Below are positions 45,464 to 56,640 of a stretch of 64,000 nt of DNA, one piece after another; position 1 is the first letter of the stretch; every line of letters begins with the position of its first letter. Both the position numbers and the translations under genes were made by a program. Source of the stretch: Tetraselmis striata. Its lineage: Eukaryota; Chlorophyta; Chlorodendrophyceae; Chlorodendrales; Chlorodendraceae. The notes under the pieces were generated by a model that made no database searches, was not told the DNA's origin, and saw only the letters and a list, made by a program, of their open reading frames with translations. The stretch lies in NCBI GenBank assembly GCA_006384855.1, contig VCJN01001170.1, positions 62,001 to 126,000 of the forward strand, in the 5' to 3' direction.

Positions 45464-47708
45464 TTCCTCCCCAGTACACATCCCCAGTATACATCGCACA
45501 ATATATGATTACAAATTAAGCCTCAAATCAGCCCTGCATGCAGCCTCTAGGATCATTCGGTTGTGCTATAGTTGCCCTCGGACTGGTAGTGTTTTATTCG
45601 CAGTGTTATGTTATTGCGTGGGCACGTCGGCACCCGCACAAGGTTCGCACAGCGCAGCAACAAGCAAACAATTGTGCCAGCCCGCATCCGCACCCAAACC
45701 CGCACGCGCACGGGCGGCGGGCGGAGGGGTAACAAGTCCATGGCGTGCTGATCTGTGCATGCCCGATGCGCAGCGTGGCAGCTACGAGGGTACTTCCAGC
45801 AGCGGCCAGCTTGCGGAACGCCGCGCATCAATCCACCGCGCGGTGGGCGAGATGCCAAGCGGCTGGGGCGTGAAGGGGCTCGCCAACCTGGGCAACACGT
45901 GCTTCATGAACTCCATCCTGCAGTGCCTGATGGCCATCCCGGAGGTGGTAAGCTTTTTCCACGGCGCCAAGTTGCCAGGCTCGGCCGCGGTGTCAGCTGC
46001 GTTTGCGGACCTGGTGGAAAGCGTGTGGGGCTCGCGCACCAGGGGGGGCAGCTTCACACCGCGCGCGTTCCTGAAGGAGGTATCGCGCAAGGACCGGCGC
46101 TGGGGCGGTGGCCGGCAGCACGACAGCCAGGAGTTTTTGCACTTCCTGCTGGAGGCCATGCAGGCGGAGCTGAACCGCGTCAAGGGGAAGCCTAGGTATC
46201 AGGAGCTCAAGGGTCAGGGCACGGAAGAGGAGCAGGTGCGGCATATCCCCCCCCCCCCCCCCCCCCCCCCCCACCAGTCCAGGGTAATTAAAGCATCGGG
46301 ATGAACTGGGTTAGAGCCTTTGCCTGCAAAACCATGAGCCCAGGGTTCTCATGGTTTTGCCCTCGCCGCTGTCAATGATATTAAGGGGCGTACTCAAACC
46401 ATTAGCCACGGGCTATACACAGCCTTATACCCGCGACTGCTGTATCTGTAGCTCAGTGAACGTACCCGCAGCCCAAAACCCTAGCGTCCTTAAATGCCCC
46501 GAACAAGAAGAGCAGCGAGCTCCCGACGCTGCTCTAAGCCTGCCGCAGCCGCAGCAATGAGGACTGAACATGTGCCATGCCTCCCCCTCCCCCCTTCCCA
46601 ACCCCTGTGTGCCTTGTTGCGGATGCCCCAGGCGGCAGAGGCATGGGAGTACGCCCAGAAGTGGAACAACAGCGTCATTGATGATATTTTCGGCGGCCTG
46701 CTGCAGAGCACTGTCGTGTGCAGCGCTTGCCAGCACCCCTCCAACTGCTTTGACAAGTTTCTGGACCTCAGCATCCCCATCCCCTCGCGCAGCGGCTGCA
46801 GCATCGATGAGTGCCTGGGCTCGTTTACGGAGGTCGAGAAGCTGGGCAAGGTGGACGGGTACCGCTGCGAGAATTGTAAGTGCGTCGTGAGCGCTACAAA
46901 GCAGCTACAAATATACTACCTGCCCAAGGTGGGATACCCCCCCCCCCTCCCCCCCCCCCTGCGCATGCCCTTGGTGTCATCTTCTCTGCAAGCAGACGCC
47001 TCCTTCTTATGAGCATGTTAAATGGCACGGAGCACATGTGGCTCAATACTCATAGATCAGTTAGCGTGATTCTGTGCCGAGCATGTGCAATTGGGATGCA
47101 CAATGTGCAATGCATGGGCATCTGAGGCCCAGCGCCATCCCACCACGCGGCCCAGCATCATCGGTGTGTCTGACAGCCCCTTCCCCTGCTTCGCCCATGC
47201 CCCAACACACAGATCCTCATGCTTCACCTCAAGCGCTTCTCGTCATCCAGTGGACTGGGCCGTTTCAGCAGCCTGAGCAAAAACAACGGCGCGGTGACGA
47301 TATCGCTGCGCGGGCTGGACTTTGGGCCGTACTGCAATCCGCTGGGCACCAAGTGCTGCGAAAGCACGGTGTACGACTGCATCGGCATCTCCAACCACAG
47401 CGGCAGCCTCGGAGGAGGCCACTACACTGCCGTGTGCCAAAACTTTAAGGTGTGTTGGCGGGCTTAGACCTGCATGATGGGCAATGCCCCTTTCACCCGG
47501 CGGCGGTCCTGCGCCGCGTCTGGCCGCAAGTTTCCAGGGTGACCGCGTTTCTGACAAGGCCCCCCACCCCCCTGTCCCAATGCCCTTAATCCTTCCCCAG
47601 GACCACAAGTGGTACAACTTCAACGACAGCCACGCCTCGTCGGACAGTGCACCCACAGGCAGCAGTACGTCGGCCTATGTGTTGATTTACCGGCGCCGCG
47701 GGCACTGA
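43609..47708 (+). CDS. Ubiquitin-specific protease (USP, peptidase C19)
   Basis: Nine exons close in phase to 584 residues: 43,609-43,670, 44,213-44,291, 44,556-44,704, 44,803-45,096, 45,192-45,258, 45,774-46,235, 46,632-46,928, 47,213-47,449 and 47,601-47,708. The first 250 residues are Ser/Arg-rich and disordered (SSSDSSSSSGGGSSGGG). The catalytic domain begins with the Cys box GLANLGNTCFMNSILQCL (nucleophile Cys about 260). HDSQEFLHFLLEAM follows, then the zinc site CSAC...CENC (401/404 and 450/453), LMLHLKRF, and the His box GGGHYTAVC (His about 540). It ends WYNFNDSHAS...AYVLIYRRRG. The closest layout is the USP2/USP8/USP21-type core. It removes ubiquitin from proteins; the substrate is unknown. 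Introns carry poly(G)/poly(C) runs at 43,970, 44,510, 45,437, 46,248 and 46,939. Confidence 0.95.
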
Positions 47709-47778
47709 GCATGCTGCAGCCGCCTCTGGCAAAACATGCTGGATTCATTGCAGCCAGCGAGAAATAGGAACCACTCAA

Positions 47779-48995
47779 TCATATAAGATATATACGGTAC
47801 TGCCCAGCAGAGTGATTCATTCCCATATTTAACTTTTTTGTTTGTTCATCGCCATGCCAAGCAGCCTGAATTGCTTTATTGATTGAGAACGCCACCAGGG
47901 ACACGCCGCCCATCAGCAAGCCGTACACCAGGCAGTCCATTATGTATGTACTCCTTGATGAGCTGTGGTACGCTAAAAGCCGCTTAATCAGGTTGGGGCG
48001 CGCAGCCAGGCAGCACAATACCAATGGCGGAGCCTGAGCCGGTGGCGGTGCCGATGAGCATGGTGGCGATGGGGCTCAGCACAAAGATGGGGCAGCCCTG
48101 CTCATCCATGACGAAGCCCAGCGAGATGCGCAGCAGCTTGGCCTCCGCCAGATTGCCGCTCAGCAGGTGCACTGCAAGTTGCTGATGGACGCAAAGATGC
48201 GCCGTTTCTCACGTACCGCGCTCACGGCGGTGGCAAAGTTGCCCCCCCACCAGCATAATGTCCGCCACACCCTCGGTCACGTCGACCCATGGCAATGCCT
48301 ACGTCAGCCTCCTTGATTGAGTCGTTCACGTTGTCGCTCGTCATGGCCACAACTTTGCTGTGGCGGCGGAATGCCTCCACCATGCGCAGCTTGCTCTCCA
48401 AGGAGCAGCGCGCCACGATCAGGGGCAGCTCCTCCACCTCCTCTTGGGGCTTGTGTTCACCACACCCTTGCCAGCGATGCCCTCTAGGATGATGCCGATC
48501 TCCGCGGCAATAGCCGCCGCCATCGCAGGGCGATCATAAGTCAGCATGCGCACCACATTGCCAGCTGTAAGCCACTGTGCCATGGCAGGACGACTGGTTG
48601 TTGGGGGGATCAGCGCCAGCAGGTGCATGTCCTGCTCAATGTGGCTGCGCTCAGAGGCGGTGATGTCGGCACCATCGGCTGTTAGGGACAGGTTGGTGCG
48701 CTGAGCCACCGCAAGCACACGCAGGCTAGGGGAGGGCAAGCTGCCCATGATGGCAGCAAGGGGCGTGCTGGCCATGGGGTTGCCAGCGCAGCGGGGCAGA
48801 TTGGCCTCTGGGGCATCCTTGGAAGTTCACAGGCTGTTGCTTGTGTCCAAGTCGTATCAGCCAGTGCTCGTGGTATTGGAGTCAACATCAGAAGTCCTGC
48901 GCACCTGTCAGCCATCCTTGGCGGCTGGCAGGTTGGGAACGCAGTCGCGGATGCTGTAGCTGATCTTCCAGTCCAGCTCCATCAGCGCCATCTCA

Positions 48996-49032
<37 letters not shown>

Positions 49033-49450
49033 TGGACCTCCTGCAAAACAGTGTCCTTGTCTCCAATCTCCACAATGGTTGTGCTGCTGCACAGCATCGT
49101 GCCCTCTGTCGGGGCGGTGCCGGGCTTGTCAGAGCAGATATCAGTCACCTTTCCGTAACTGGATCGATGCCTAAACGGCCGTCGTAGAGACGCTGTAAGG
49201 GTTTCACCGTTGCCAGTCCTGTCCCAGGGGCGAAAAAATAAACAAAATCAGTCACCTTGCCCAGCTGCTCTGACAGCGCGGCCATGGTGTTGGCGTTGGG
49301 CACCGCTGTGCCTTGCTTACGAAGATAGCCATGGTGACGGTAATAAGCATAATGGCATCATGGCCGCCAGGATGATAAAGGCATACAGCAGGAAAGTCTG
49401 GTTTGTGATTTCGCATTTCGCGACCCAAAAGATTGCCACGGCTGTTAGAG
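47779..49450 (-). pseudogene. P2-type cation-transporting ATPase pseudogene
   Basis: Minus-strand fragments in changing frames follow P-type ATPase order. TVTMAIFVSK and AALSEQLGKVTDICSDKPGTAPTEGTM at 49,360-49,090 is the phosphorylation site, where the usual DKTGTLT reads DKPGTAP. The nucleotide-binding region lies at 48,775-48,420. The hinge ARCSLESKLRMVEAFRRHSKVVAMTSDNVNDSIKEADVGIAMG at 48,430-48,280 has SDNVND in place of GDGVND. C-terminal membrane segments (IMDCLVYGLLMGGVSLVAF) lie at 47,940-47,860. Changed catalytic motifs, frameshifts, a poly(G) run at 48,997-49,030 and a retroposon insertion at 49,152-49,246 show loss of function. The original was probably a Ca2+ or Na+/K+ pump of the P2 group. 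Confidence 0.85.
49152..49246 (+). mobile_element. 95-bp LINE 3'-tail insertion with 12-bp TSD inside the ATPase pseudogene
   Basis: The insert matches the 3' tail of the 13.5-15.2 kb LINE (CCGTAACTGGAT..., CCAGTCCTGTCCCAGGGGCG plus an A-rich end). It is flanked by ATCAGTCACCTT at 49,140-49,151 and 49,247-49,258. The duplicated bases are part of the ATPase codons just before the CSDK motif. Confidence 0.95.
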
Positions 49451-50163
49451 GGGTCCAGGACAGTCGCTTAGTCAGTTTGACAATGAAATTGCCAATACTT
49501 AGGCTGTATCACGCATATCATAATGATATATCGGCAGGCGTACCGAACACAAGGCCGATAAACGTAAGGAAATTCTACATTTATCGGCTTCTCCATTGTC
49601 ACAGTCCTGACTAAGCGCACCCTTCTTGCTGGCGCCGCCCATAGCAAGGCGAGTAGCAATTCGTCAATCTCGGTTTATTCTCGTTGACGAGCAGCCACGC
49701 CTGCACCACAGCATCGCCAGGCAGCGGCAAGTATAACAATATCAGCATCAGCTAATTCTCAACTTCATTGCATGCAGTGATGCGTTATTTTTGCCTCGGA
49801 ACGGTCCGATTAATAGTCTACGGCCGCCGCGGATCGCACAATCAAGCTTCGTTCGCCAGGTAACTACGAGAGTACAGGACGCTAGCGGCGGCCGGTCATC
49901 AGCATCTCGTAGTGATGATGAGATGATGATGATGCGACGAGTGGTCGTAGTTATTGTGACACCTTTCTTTTACGTGTACATTGTGCCGCAAATGTCGTTG
50001 CATGTGTTTCAGTTTTCGGGGGTGTAATTTCCGGTGGGTCGTTTCTCGCAGTCGATAAACTCGTGCATAATATCTACTACATTGCTCCCACGGCGAGGGT
50101 GTCGTGAATAACACGACTAGAGCGATCGCAAAAGGCGCCCGCAATAGCATCGTGACGCTCGCG

Positions 50164-50440
50164 TTAATGAGCGTCTCCATGTGCCGGGAGGTTCAGGAGC
50201 AGCGCGTCGCCATTGTCCACAGAGGTCGACAGTGGCGAGGTTGTGCTCTGTCGATGAGGGGATAATGATGTGGCTCCCAACCGCCGGGGAAATGCATGGG
50301 CTAGGCAAAAACAAGTACCCGGAGCGACCTCCCGCAGTTCCTGCGGAGTCATGACCAGTCCTCGCAGTAGAAGGATGGCCACCGTCAGCATGCCCGACGT
50401 GGCACGGCTACTGGTGTGAATTACAAAAAAGGGCAGTAAC
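50164..50440 (-). repeat. Dispersed repeat, copy 2 (relative of 21.39-21.61 kb)
   Basis: The minus strand shares the ordered blocks CGTCGGGCATG, GTGGCCATCC, GTCATGACTC, CGGGAGGTCGC, GCCTAGCCCATGCAT and GAGCACAACC with 21,390-21,610. The family is unknown. Confidence 0.7.
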
Positions 50441-51980
50441 AAATCCACCCATTGCTAAAAGTACACCCCTCCACATAAGTCCGGGTTTTGCATTTTCGAT
50501 CGCAAAGCGCATGCATGGGCGAGGATAACGCCGGCTGCATGTGCATACATGCTAACTACAGTGGGAATAGTTCGGGCGAACGCCTATCGCGCGCTTTATA
50601 CCCACCCGCGCGACAACACGACCATTTGTGGGCGCCCTTTAAAAAACGCGAAATCGGTGCATGATGCGTTGGCGCCGGAAAATTGTGGGTTGCGCCAACC
50701 GTCCAAACCTATGGAAATAGCGGCACTCGTCGCACCAAACTCGGTGAATACGCCCCTTGGCATAAGTTGCACACACTGTGCGTGTAGGCCACTGAAAGCA
50801 TGTATGTCGCTATAGGCACGACGTGACACCCCAACGACAAGTTGGTCACTGTGGGGAGCAGTTTTGGGGTGAAAATGCTGTTGTTTTTATGGCGAACGCA
50901 CGTAGGAGAGGCGCTCGATGGGCCCCTTGGCATAGGGCGATGCTCTACTATGGGGGCGCGTGGTGGAATGCCAGTTGCACCGTTTCGTGGGCGGGGTGGC
51001 GCGGTAGGGGCGTGGACTTTAATTAATATGAAATTCCTTGAAAAATGCTGTGGAAAATAGCATTTTGGCTGGTAGATGTGTGTATCGCTAGGAGGCGGCA
51101 CATGCCAAGTGTTGGTGGTCCGTGGTCATCCACACACATAACGCTCTCGCACTGCCGAGTATGGGGCTTAGACACGCACTTGGCGCAAAGCCACGCGCCC
51201 GACATGGGTGGGCACATGAAGCAGTTAGGGGCAACTTGGATGATCATCTTTGGGGAATTTTTCCGGGGCCCCAAAAAACCATTTTTTTGATTTTTGGAAG
51301 ATTGGTTTCGACGCAGATTTGAACGAGCAATTGCGTGGTATTTTTAAAACAATTTTCTGAGCAAACCCTGAGAAGGTATAGCGTTTTAAAGCCAAGGGGG
51401 TGTTGCTGAGCGTGGCCGACACTGATGCCATGCCAGTATCGCAACGCGACATGTACTAGCCGCCGCCCACACGGCTGCACCCAACCAAATGCACCCGAGC
51501 CCCTCGCCAATGTGTTTCCTCACGCGTTCATGGCCATCCCGCCGTTTGGTTGCCTATTCACGCGAGTCGGCGTGTGCGTGATACCGACCCTGGTTTTTTG
51601 TGCAGCTGCAGGCGACGCCCATCCACGCACCAAGTGCAGCGTGGCACCCTAGTCAAAGGTCTTTAAGCTTCGGTTTGAGCCTCTCGTCATGCAGATTTTA
51701 TAAAACCCTCTGAGATTCCAGGGTTTCATCTCATGTACCCTACGTTCAGGTACCCTAGACTTCTGAAGTCTTGAGACTGCCGAAAAGGGATCCCAAACTT
51801 ATGTGCAGGGGTGTAGTACTAGAAAATCAACACATCTGTATGATTACATGAGCTAGACGCAACATTCAAGAAATCCACGCAGAAATCCAGAAGGAAATCC
51901 AGAAGGAAATCCAGCTACGGGCCAACAGAGGCGGGAATCGCCATGGTAGCCTCCGATCAGACATCGCCACCAGCCAGCCG
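50441..51980. other. Unassigned low-information region
   Basis: No recognised gene. A minus-strand Cys-rich frame at 51,274-51,023 (NCFMCPPMSGAWLCAKCVS) looks protein-like but has no recognised family. Three repeats of AGAAATCCAG-type sequence occur near 51,870-51,915. Confidence 0.3.
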
Positions 51981-51984
51981 CCGC

Positions 51985-52835
51985 TCCACGAAGAAGGGAC
52001 GCTCTCCCCAGCACACAATCCCGGGCCACTCCAATAGCGGCACTAGGCCGAATGTAATGTGAAGGCGCCGACAGGAAAGGAGCTTCGAAGTTGAGGTCTC
52101 GCAACAAGGAGCGGAAGTGGGGGGGGGTCCAACCCAGAACGGGGCGCCACGGGCGTGCAACAGACGCAGGCCACCCAACGCCAGATGCGCCGCCAGCTTG
52201 GTCGCGTCCTTTTCCACCAAACGTAGAACGCCTTCCCCAGCACAACATCCCAGGCCACTCCAATAGCGGCGCTGAGCCGAATGTGATGTGGAGGCGCCAA
52301 CAGGACTACAGGAAGGGAGAGGGTGCTCAACGAACAGCGAACGGGGAGTTGACCGGACCAGCAACGACGTAAGACGCCGGTGTCCAGCGCGCGTTGTTCC
52401 GCCCAGCGCCAGATCCGCCGCCATCTCGGTCGCGTCCCCTTCCGCCGAACGTAGAACGCCTTCCCTAGCACAACATCCCGGGCCACTCCAATAGCGGCAC
52501 TAGGCCGAATGTAATGTGGAGGCGCCGACAGGACAGGAAGGGAGAGGGTGCTCAAAGAACAGCGAACGGGGAGTTGACCGGACCAGCAACGACGTAAGAC
52601 GCCGGTATCCAGCGCACGTTGTTCCGCTCAGCGCTAGATCCGCCGCCAGCTCGGTGGCGTCCCCTTCCGCCGAACGTAGAGCCCCCTTCCCAGCACAACA
52701 TCCCGGGCCACTCCAATAGCGGCACTAGGCCGAATGTAATGTGGAGGCGCCGACAGGACAAGAAGGGAGAGGGTGCTCAAAGAACAGCGAACATGGACTT
52801 GGCCGGACCAGCAACGACGTAAGACGCCGGTGTCC
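51985..52835. repeat. About 228-bp tandem repeat, four units
   Basis: The anchor ACTCCAATAGCGGC recurs at 52,028, 52,257, 52,485 and 52,710, giving periods of 229, 228 and 225 bp. Each unit also contains CCTTCCC(C/T)AGCACAACATCCC and AACAGCGAACGGGGAGTTGACCGG-type sequence. Long open frames across it on both strands are by-products of the repeat. Confidence 0.93.
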
Positions 52836-53437
52836 AGCTCACACTGCTCCTCCGCGGCAGTGACAGCACGGGCGGGGCCAAGGCTACCAAGGCGCCACCC
52901 GTGCACGATCCCCGCCCCCATCCCCAGCCGGGGGTGGAGGCGGAGGAAGGGCCCGCGATTCCGAGGGCCGAGGACGGTCGTCGGGCCCGCCCAGGCGGCA
53001 GTGGGTGGGTGGGAAACAATTACCTGTATAAAATCAACACATCAAGCCGCCTAAATAAAGCGGCCCGCGTCCCGCATGAGGCGGGATGGATGAGTAACAC
53101 GGCTACTGGTACCGGTAGTCGCTAGCGGTACAATATGCTGGTACATATGCCTGTGCTTCAGACAACACGAGTGAGGAGCGCTCACATACGCGCCCTTGCT
53201 GGTATATCGGTGCCTCCATTCGTCCATCATCCAGGTCAACTCCTTCACTGCGGCTTGCCTTGTGAGAAAGGTTGCATCGCCAACCTTCCTTCAGTCGAAT
53301 CTCACACGCTTTTCCGCCCCTTGACAAGAAGCCCTCCCCCGCTCGCGGGAGCTTGGCGAGGGTGTTGGGCGCTTGCTTTGCTGGCTCCGCGGGCCGGTAC
53401 CGGCCCGTTCCGGACCCGTATCGCATGGAGGCGCGGT

Positions 53438-53653
53438 TTACAACGGTCCACCTACCTCCGAAGGCAGACACGGAGAAGGGGCGAGCCCATGTAGCAACTG
53501 TCCAGCAACGGCATTCACACCCTCTTTGAAAAGCTTGTCTCTGTGATCCGGTTGAAGGGGCAAACTGTCTAGGAAGGAGATGTAAGGCTGAATTTGCTCT
53601 TGGGCCTGGCGAAAGGCTTCGCTGGCCTGCGGGGCAGAAGAACGGTCGGCCAT
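53438..53653 (-). CDS. Small hypothetical ORF
   Basis: A 71-codon minus-strand frame begins MADRSSAPQASEAFRQAQEQ and continues IQPYISFLDSLPLQPDHRDKL, which looks like a genuine helical N-terminal domain. Good 3' continuation is not visible. It could be a gag-like start of another retroelement. Function unknown. Confidence 0.25.
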   Translation of the reverse strand: MADRSSAPQASEAFRQAQEQIQPYISFLDSLPLQPDHRDKLFKEGVNAVAGQLLHGLAPSPCLPSEVGGPL

Positions 53654-54529
53654 GACGGCAACAGAAGTACGTCAAGGAGAGTGGAGTGCATTGCAGTGGT
53701 TTGGACTCGAGAGTGGGGCGAGGAGTGAAATCTCCAACGGGGTGAGTCACCATGGGGCGCAAAAGAGCGCCGCCACCTAGGTTGAGGCGGGTAGTACTTT
53801 ACGCTGCAGAGGGCGCGAAGAGGACACGGCGAATTGAAGTTGTTAGTACTCTCGTATAGTTATAGATTGCACCTGAAATGCACCCAAAAAGTGGGTACAT
53901 ATCCCAGCCTAAAATAAGCGATCACGTGGGGGGCACATTTTCGAGTCCGTAAATGTGCCCATTTTGACTCGATATTGCCCCCTGCACCGGGGGGGGGGGG
54001 GGGGGGGGGGCTACCTGGCCGAGAAAGCTCCCCCGCATCCCGAACGTCTTGGTTATGACCGTGCCCACGTGAAGCTCGGCATTCATCTCTTGCGTTGCCA
54101 TGCTTGCTGCCAGGCCACCATCAAACGACACCGAACGCCCCTCCCCGCGGCTGGGTAGTGCGGGGCTCGATGATTCGTTTCGGGGAGACGGGAGCGGCGG
54201 AGAGAGAGGCAGGGGGGATTGCGGCGGCGACAACATCGACGCATCACCCGGCTCGCCCCGCGTTTCGGTCTGACCGGGTCCGGACGGAGCAGAGGCGTGA
54301 CGGACGTACGGTGCAGCAGGGGCGCCATCACCACCGGCTACGACAGGCGCGGCGGTGTCCGGAGGCTCGGCGCACGCCTCCGTCCATCTGTGAGTGTCGT
54401 AGAATTGGGTCTTCGAGACAGGAGCGCCACACACGCCGCGGCGCACTCTCTTTATCGCCGCTTCCCAAGTCCCCGTGGCAGGCGTCCAGCCCTCCCTGCC
54501 CTCAGGCATACGGCGCTTGGAGTTGTGAC

Positions 54530-55529
54530 TAGGGCTCCGCATCAAGCCTCAGGAGATAAATATCAAGAATTGGTGCATGACGGGAAAAAAAGATCAAGAA
54601 TTGGTGCATGATCCAGTTGATCCGATCTTTAATCGATTTAATTGGGTTGCTAAACATTGGTGCACCGGTAAATCCACCACATAAATATCGGTGCACCAGT
54701 AAATTCCGTGTCTAAGTATCGGTGCACCAGTAAATTCCGTGTCTAAATATTGGTGCACCAGAAAATTATGCGAAAATATTGGTGCACCAGAGGTGATATA
54801 TGCAGTATTAATCGATTTTACTCCGCGAATTTGATGTTGATCTGGAAGAAAGGAAATTGTGTCAAGTTCATGCGATGAAAATGAGCCTCAATTAACATCA
54901 TCATATTATGATTACTCGTACAAGTACGAGGAGTTTTTATTACATAAGGGCTTTCATTATCATACTATTATTACACTTTGATCCACGCATCAGGTGGACA
55001 GGACGCACACCACATTACTGCAGCATGTGTGATGCGCTAAGTACTAAGAAGCATGTATGGGACCAATCCCATACAACTTGGGAAAAAGATTGCGGCCCCT
55101 GCCCTCCCCCTTCGTCCGCGGGAATCATCAATGAGTACAACCCTCTCCCATCTAAGCATCGTCACGACCGAAGCCGTCGATGACACATGTCTCCCACTGT
55201 GGCTGATTCTCGGTTGATTCTTGGTGCACCAGTCGTTGATTCAATTACGCAGATAAATATTGGTGCATCGGTAAAATATGCGGTTAAATGTTGGTGCATC
55301 AGTAAATGTCGGCACCGAAGTATCGGTGCACCAGTAAATACCGGTACCTTAATATCGGTGCACCAGTAAATTCCGCCAGCAGCTAAATATCGGTGCACCG
55401 AATATTACAGCCCAATAAATATCGGTGCACCAGTAAATTCCGCGCCTAAATATTGATTCTTGGTGCGATTCACGATCTGTCTGGTGCACCATGATTCGAT
55501 CTTTTATTGATTCTTGATGCGGAGCCTTA
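54530..55529. mobile_element. Non-autonomous hAT-like DNA transposon, exactly 1,000 bp
   Basis: Terminal inverted repeats are TAGGGCTCCGCATCAAG at 54,530-54,546 and CTTGATGCGGAGCCTTA at 55,513-55,529 (16 of 17 match). They are flanked by the exact 8-bp direct repeat GTTGTGAC at 54,522-54,529 and 55,530-55,537. An 8-bp TSD and a TIR starting TAGGG fit the hAT superfamily. Both subterminal regions carry about 16 copies of a GGTGCACCAGTAAAT-type motif, centred on the palindrome TGGTGCACCA, probable transposase-binding sites. The AT-rich middle has no transposase, so movement would need one in trans. Confidence 0.93.
54550..55495. repeat. Subterminal GGTGCACC motif arrays of the hAT-like element
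   Basis: The left array (about 54,555-54,795) has about seven copies and the right array (about 55,220-55,490) about nine, mostly in the same orientation at roughly 30-35 bp spacing. Most copies sit in the context ATATYGGTGCACCAGTAAAT. Confidence 0.9.
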
Positions 55530-56139
55530 GTTGTGACGCCCCATGGCACACCACTACTCGGCGCCGGTGGCTCGCAGGGGCGGGTTTGTGGGTAGGAGAT
55601 AGTCACTGGCGCTCCGGCTGATGCGATGCATGGTAAAGTGTCGGCCGGACTTGCAGCAATGTTCAGCCGGCGGTTTGAGGCTGTTGGCCGTTGCGGTGTC
55701 GTCACGGAGCGTCTGACACAGCGTTAAAGTACAGTGTGGCGAAAGTGCCACACGTTACGGGCTGCCGCGCGAGCCGCGATGTTGGTACAATGTACTGTGG
55801 GGATGGGACATGCTACAGGTAGCCTTCCGGACCGGTACCAGTACAGTAAATTCCGGACCGCGGGCAGCCGGGGACTTCATTGCGACTACCGAGCCTAGCA
55901 GAAAAGTGGCGATTACACGATATATACAGCGATTACAAGCCCATTCCCTGGGAAAATCGCGATTACGGGCCATTACAGTGTGATTCCGGGACAGTCTGGG
56001 AGGCTAGTATACGAGTGTGATTATTATACTAGTAACAATACATGGTAGTTAAAGGGTACAAGTAGGCCCGTTGCAGTAGTATGGACTCCAGAGACACGCA
56101 AGGATCAATCGTCGGCGTAGTAGTCGCTACATTGTACAG

Positions 56140-56330
56140 CCCCGCGTCCGCCAACCCGCCGACTCGGGGCACGGCGTCCGTCGACGGACGGGCAAGAAGG
56201 CGGTCGCGCGACGGTCGCCCGGCGTCCGGCGACGGACAAACGACGGCGTCCGGCGTCCGGATCCGGTTCACGCAGCAGGCTCGGCATTTCGCGCCATGCC
56301 CGCCCCGTAGACCTGCCGACCGGAGATGAC
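56140..56330. repeat. GC-rich dispersed repeat, copy B
   Basis: It matches 30,362-30,560 in ordered blocks (CCGTCGACGGACGGGC, GACGGCGTCCGGCGTCCGG, ATGCCCGCCCCGTAGACCTG). No coding capacity is evident. Confidence 0.75.
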
Positions 56331-56549
56331 CGGCCAGTAGACCGGCGACGGCTGGGCGGCCCGTACCCGTACCGGGACAGGTAGTCAGCAGGTAAGCGCG
56401 ACGGATATTTTGGCGCGGAATTATTACGGAATCCATAACGGATACATTATTGATATATCTGATAATCTATGCGAAACCGTTCCGGAAGTCGTCGACAGAC
56501 AGACAGACAGAAAGACAGACTTTCATACTCACCTCGTAATTAATACGGT

Positions 56550-56640
56550 AGGATTACATGCTGATTACGAGGTGGTCCGGTATTACATGTTGATTTCGAG
56601 ATGGTCCTGTATTGCATGCTGATTGCTGGGTGGTCCGGTA
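56550..56640. repeat. Three imperfect copies of a 29-30-bp unit
   Basis: The unit ATTACATGCTGATT...GGTGGTCCGGT occurs three times in a row with a few differences. Confidence 0.75.

Larger units (their letters stand above)
53922..55544 (-). pseudogene. Unknown ORF interrupted near its start by the hAT-like insertion
   Basis: The minus frame at 54,529-53,922 (about 200 codons) contains VSKTQFYDTHRWTEAC, a Pro/Ser-rich middle and ELHVGTVITKTFGMRGSFLGQV. Across the 1,000-bp insertion, the sequence left of the TSD at 55,544-55,538 supplies an in-frame ATG a few codons upstream, so the insertion lies at about codon 5 of the pre-insertion frame. The GTxxxKxFGxxGxFxGxV pattern resembles a Tudor-like module seen in algal transposon proteins. 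A poly(G) run at 53,989-54,010 precedes the stop. Function unknown. Confidence 0.4.

Noticed and set aside
49152-49246. Independent SINE or MITE
   Set aside because: The sequence matches the 3' tail of the coding LINE in this window and has a variable 5' end, so it is a truncated LINE copy.
52043-52555. 170-codon minus ORF at the 228-bp repeats
   Set aside because: It reads two repeat units and shows no conserved protein motif.
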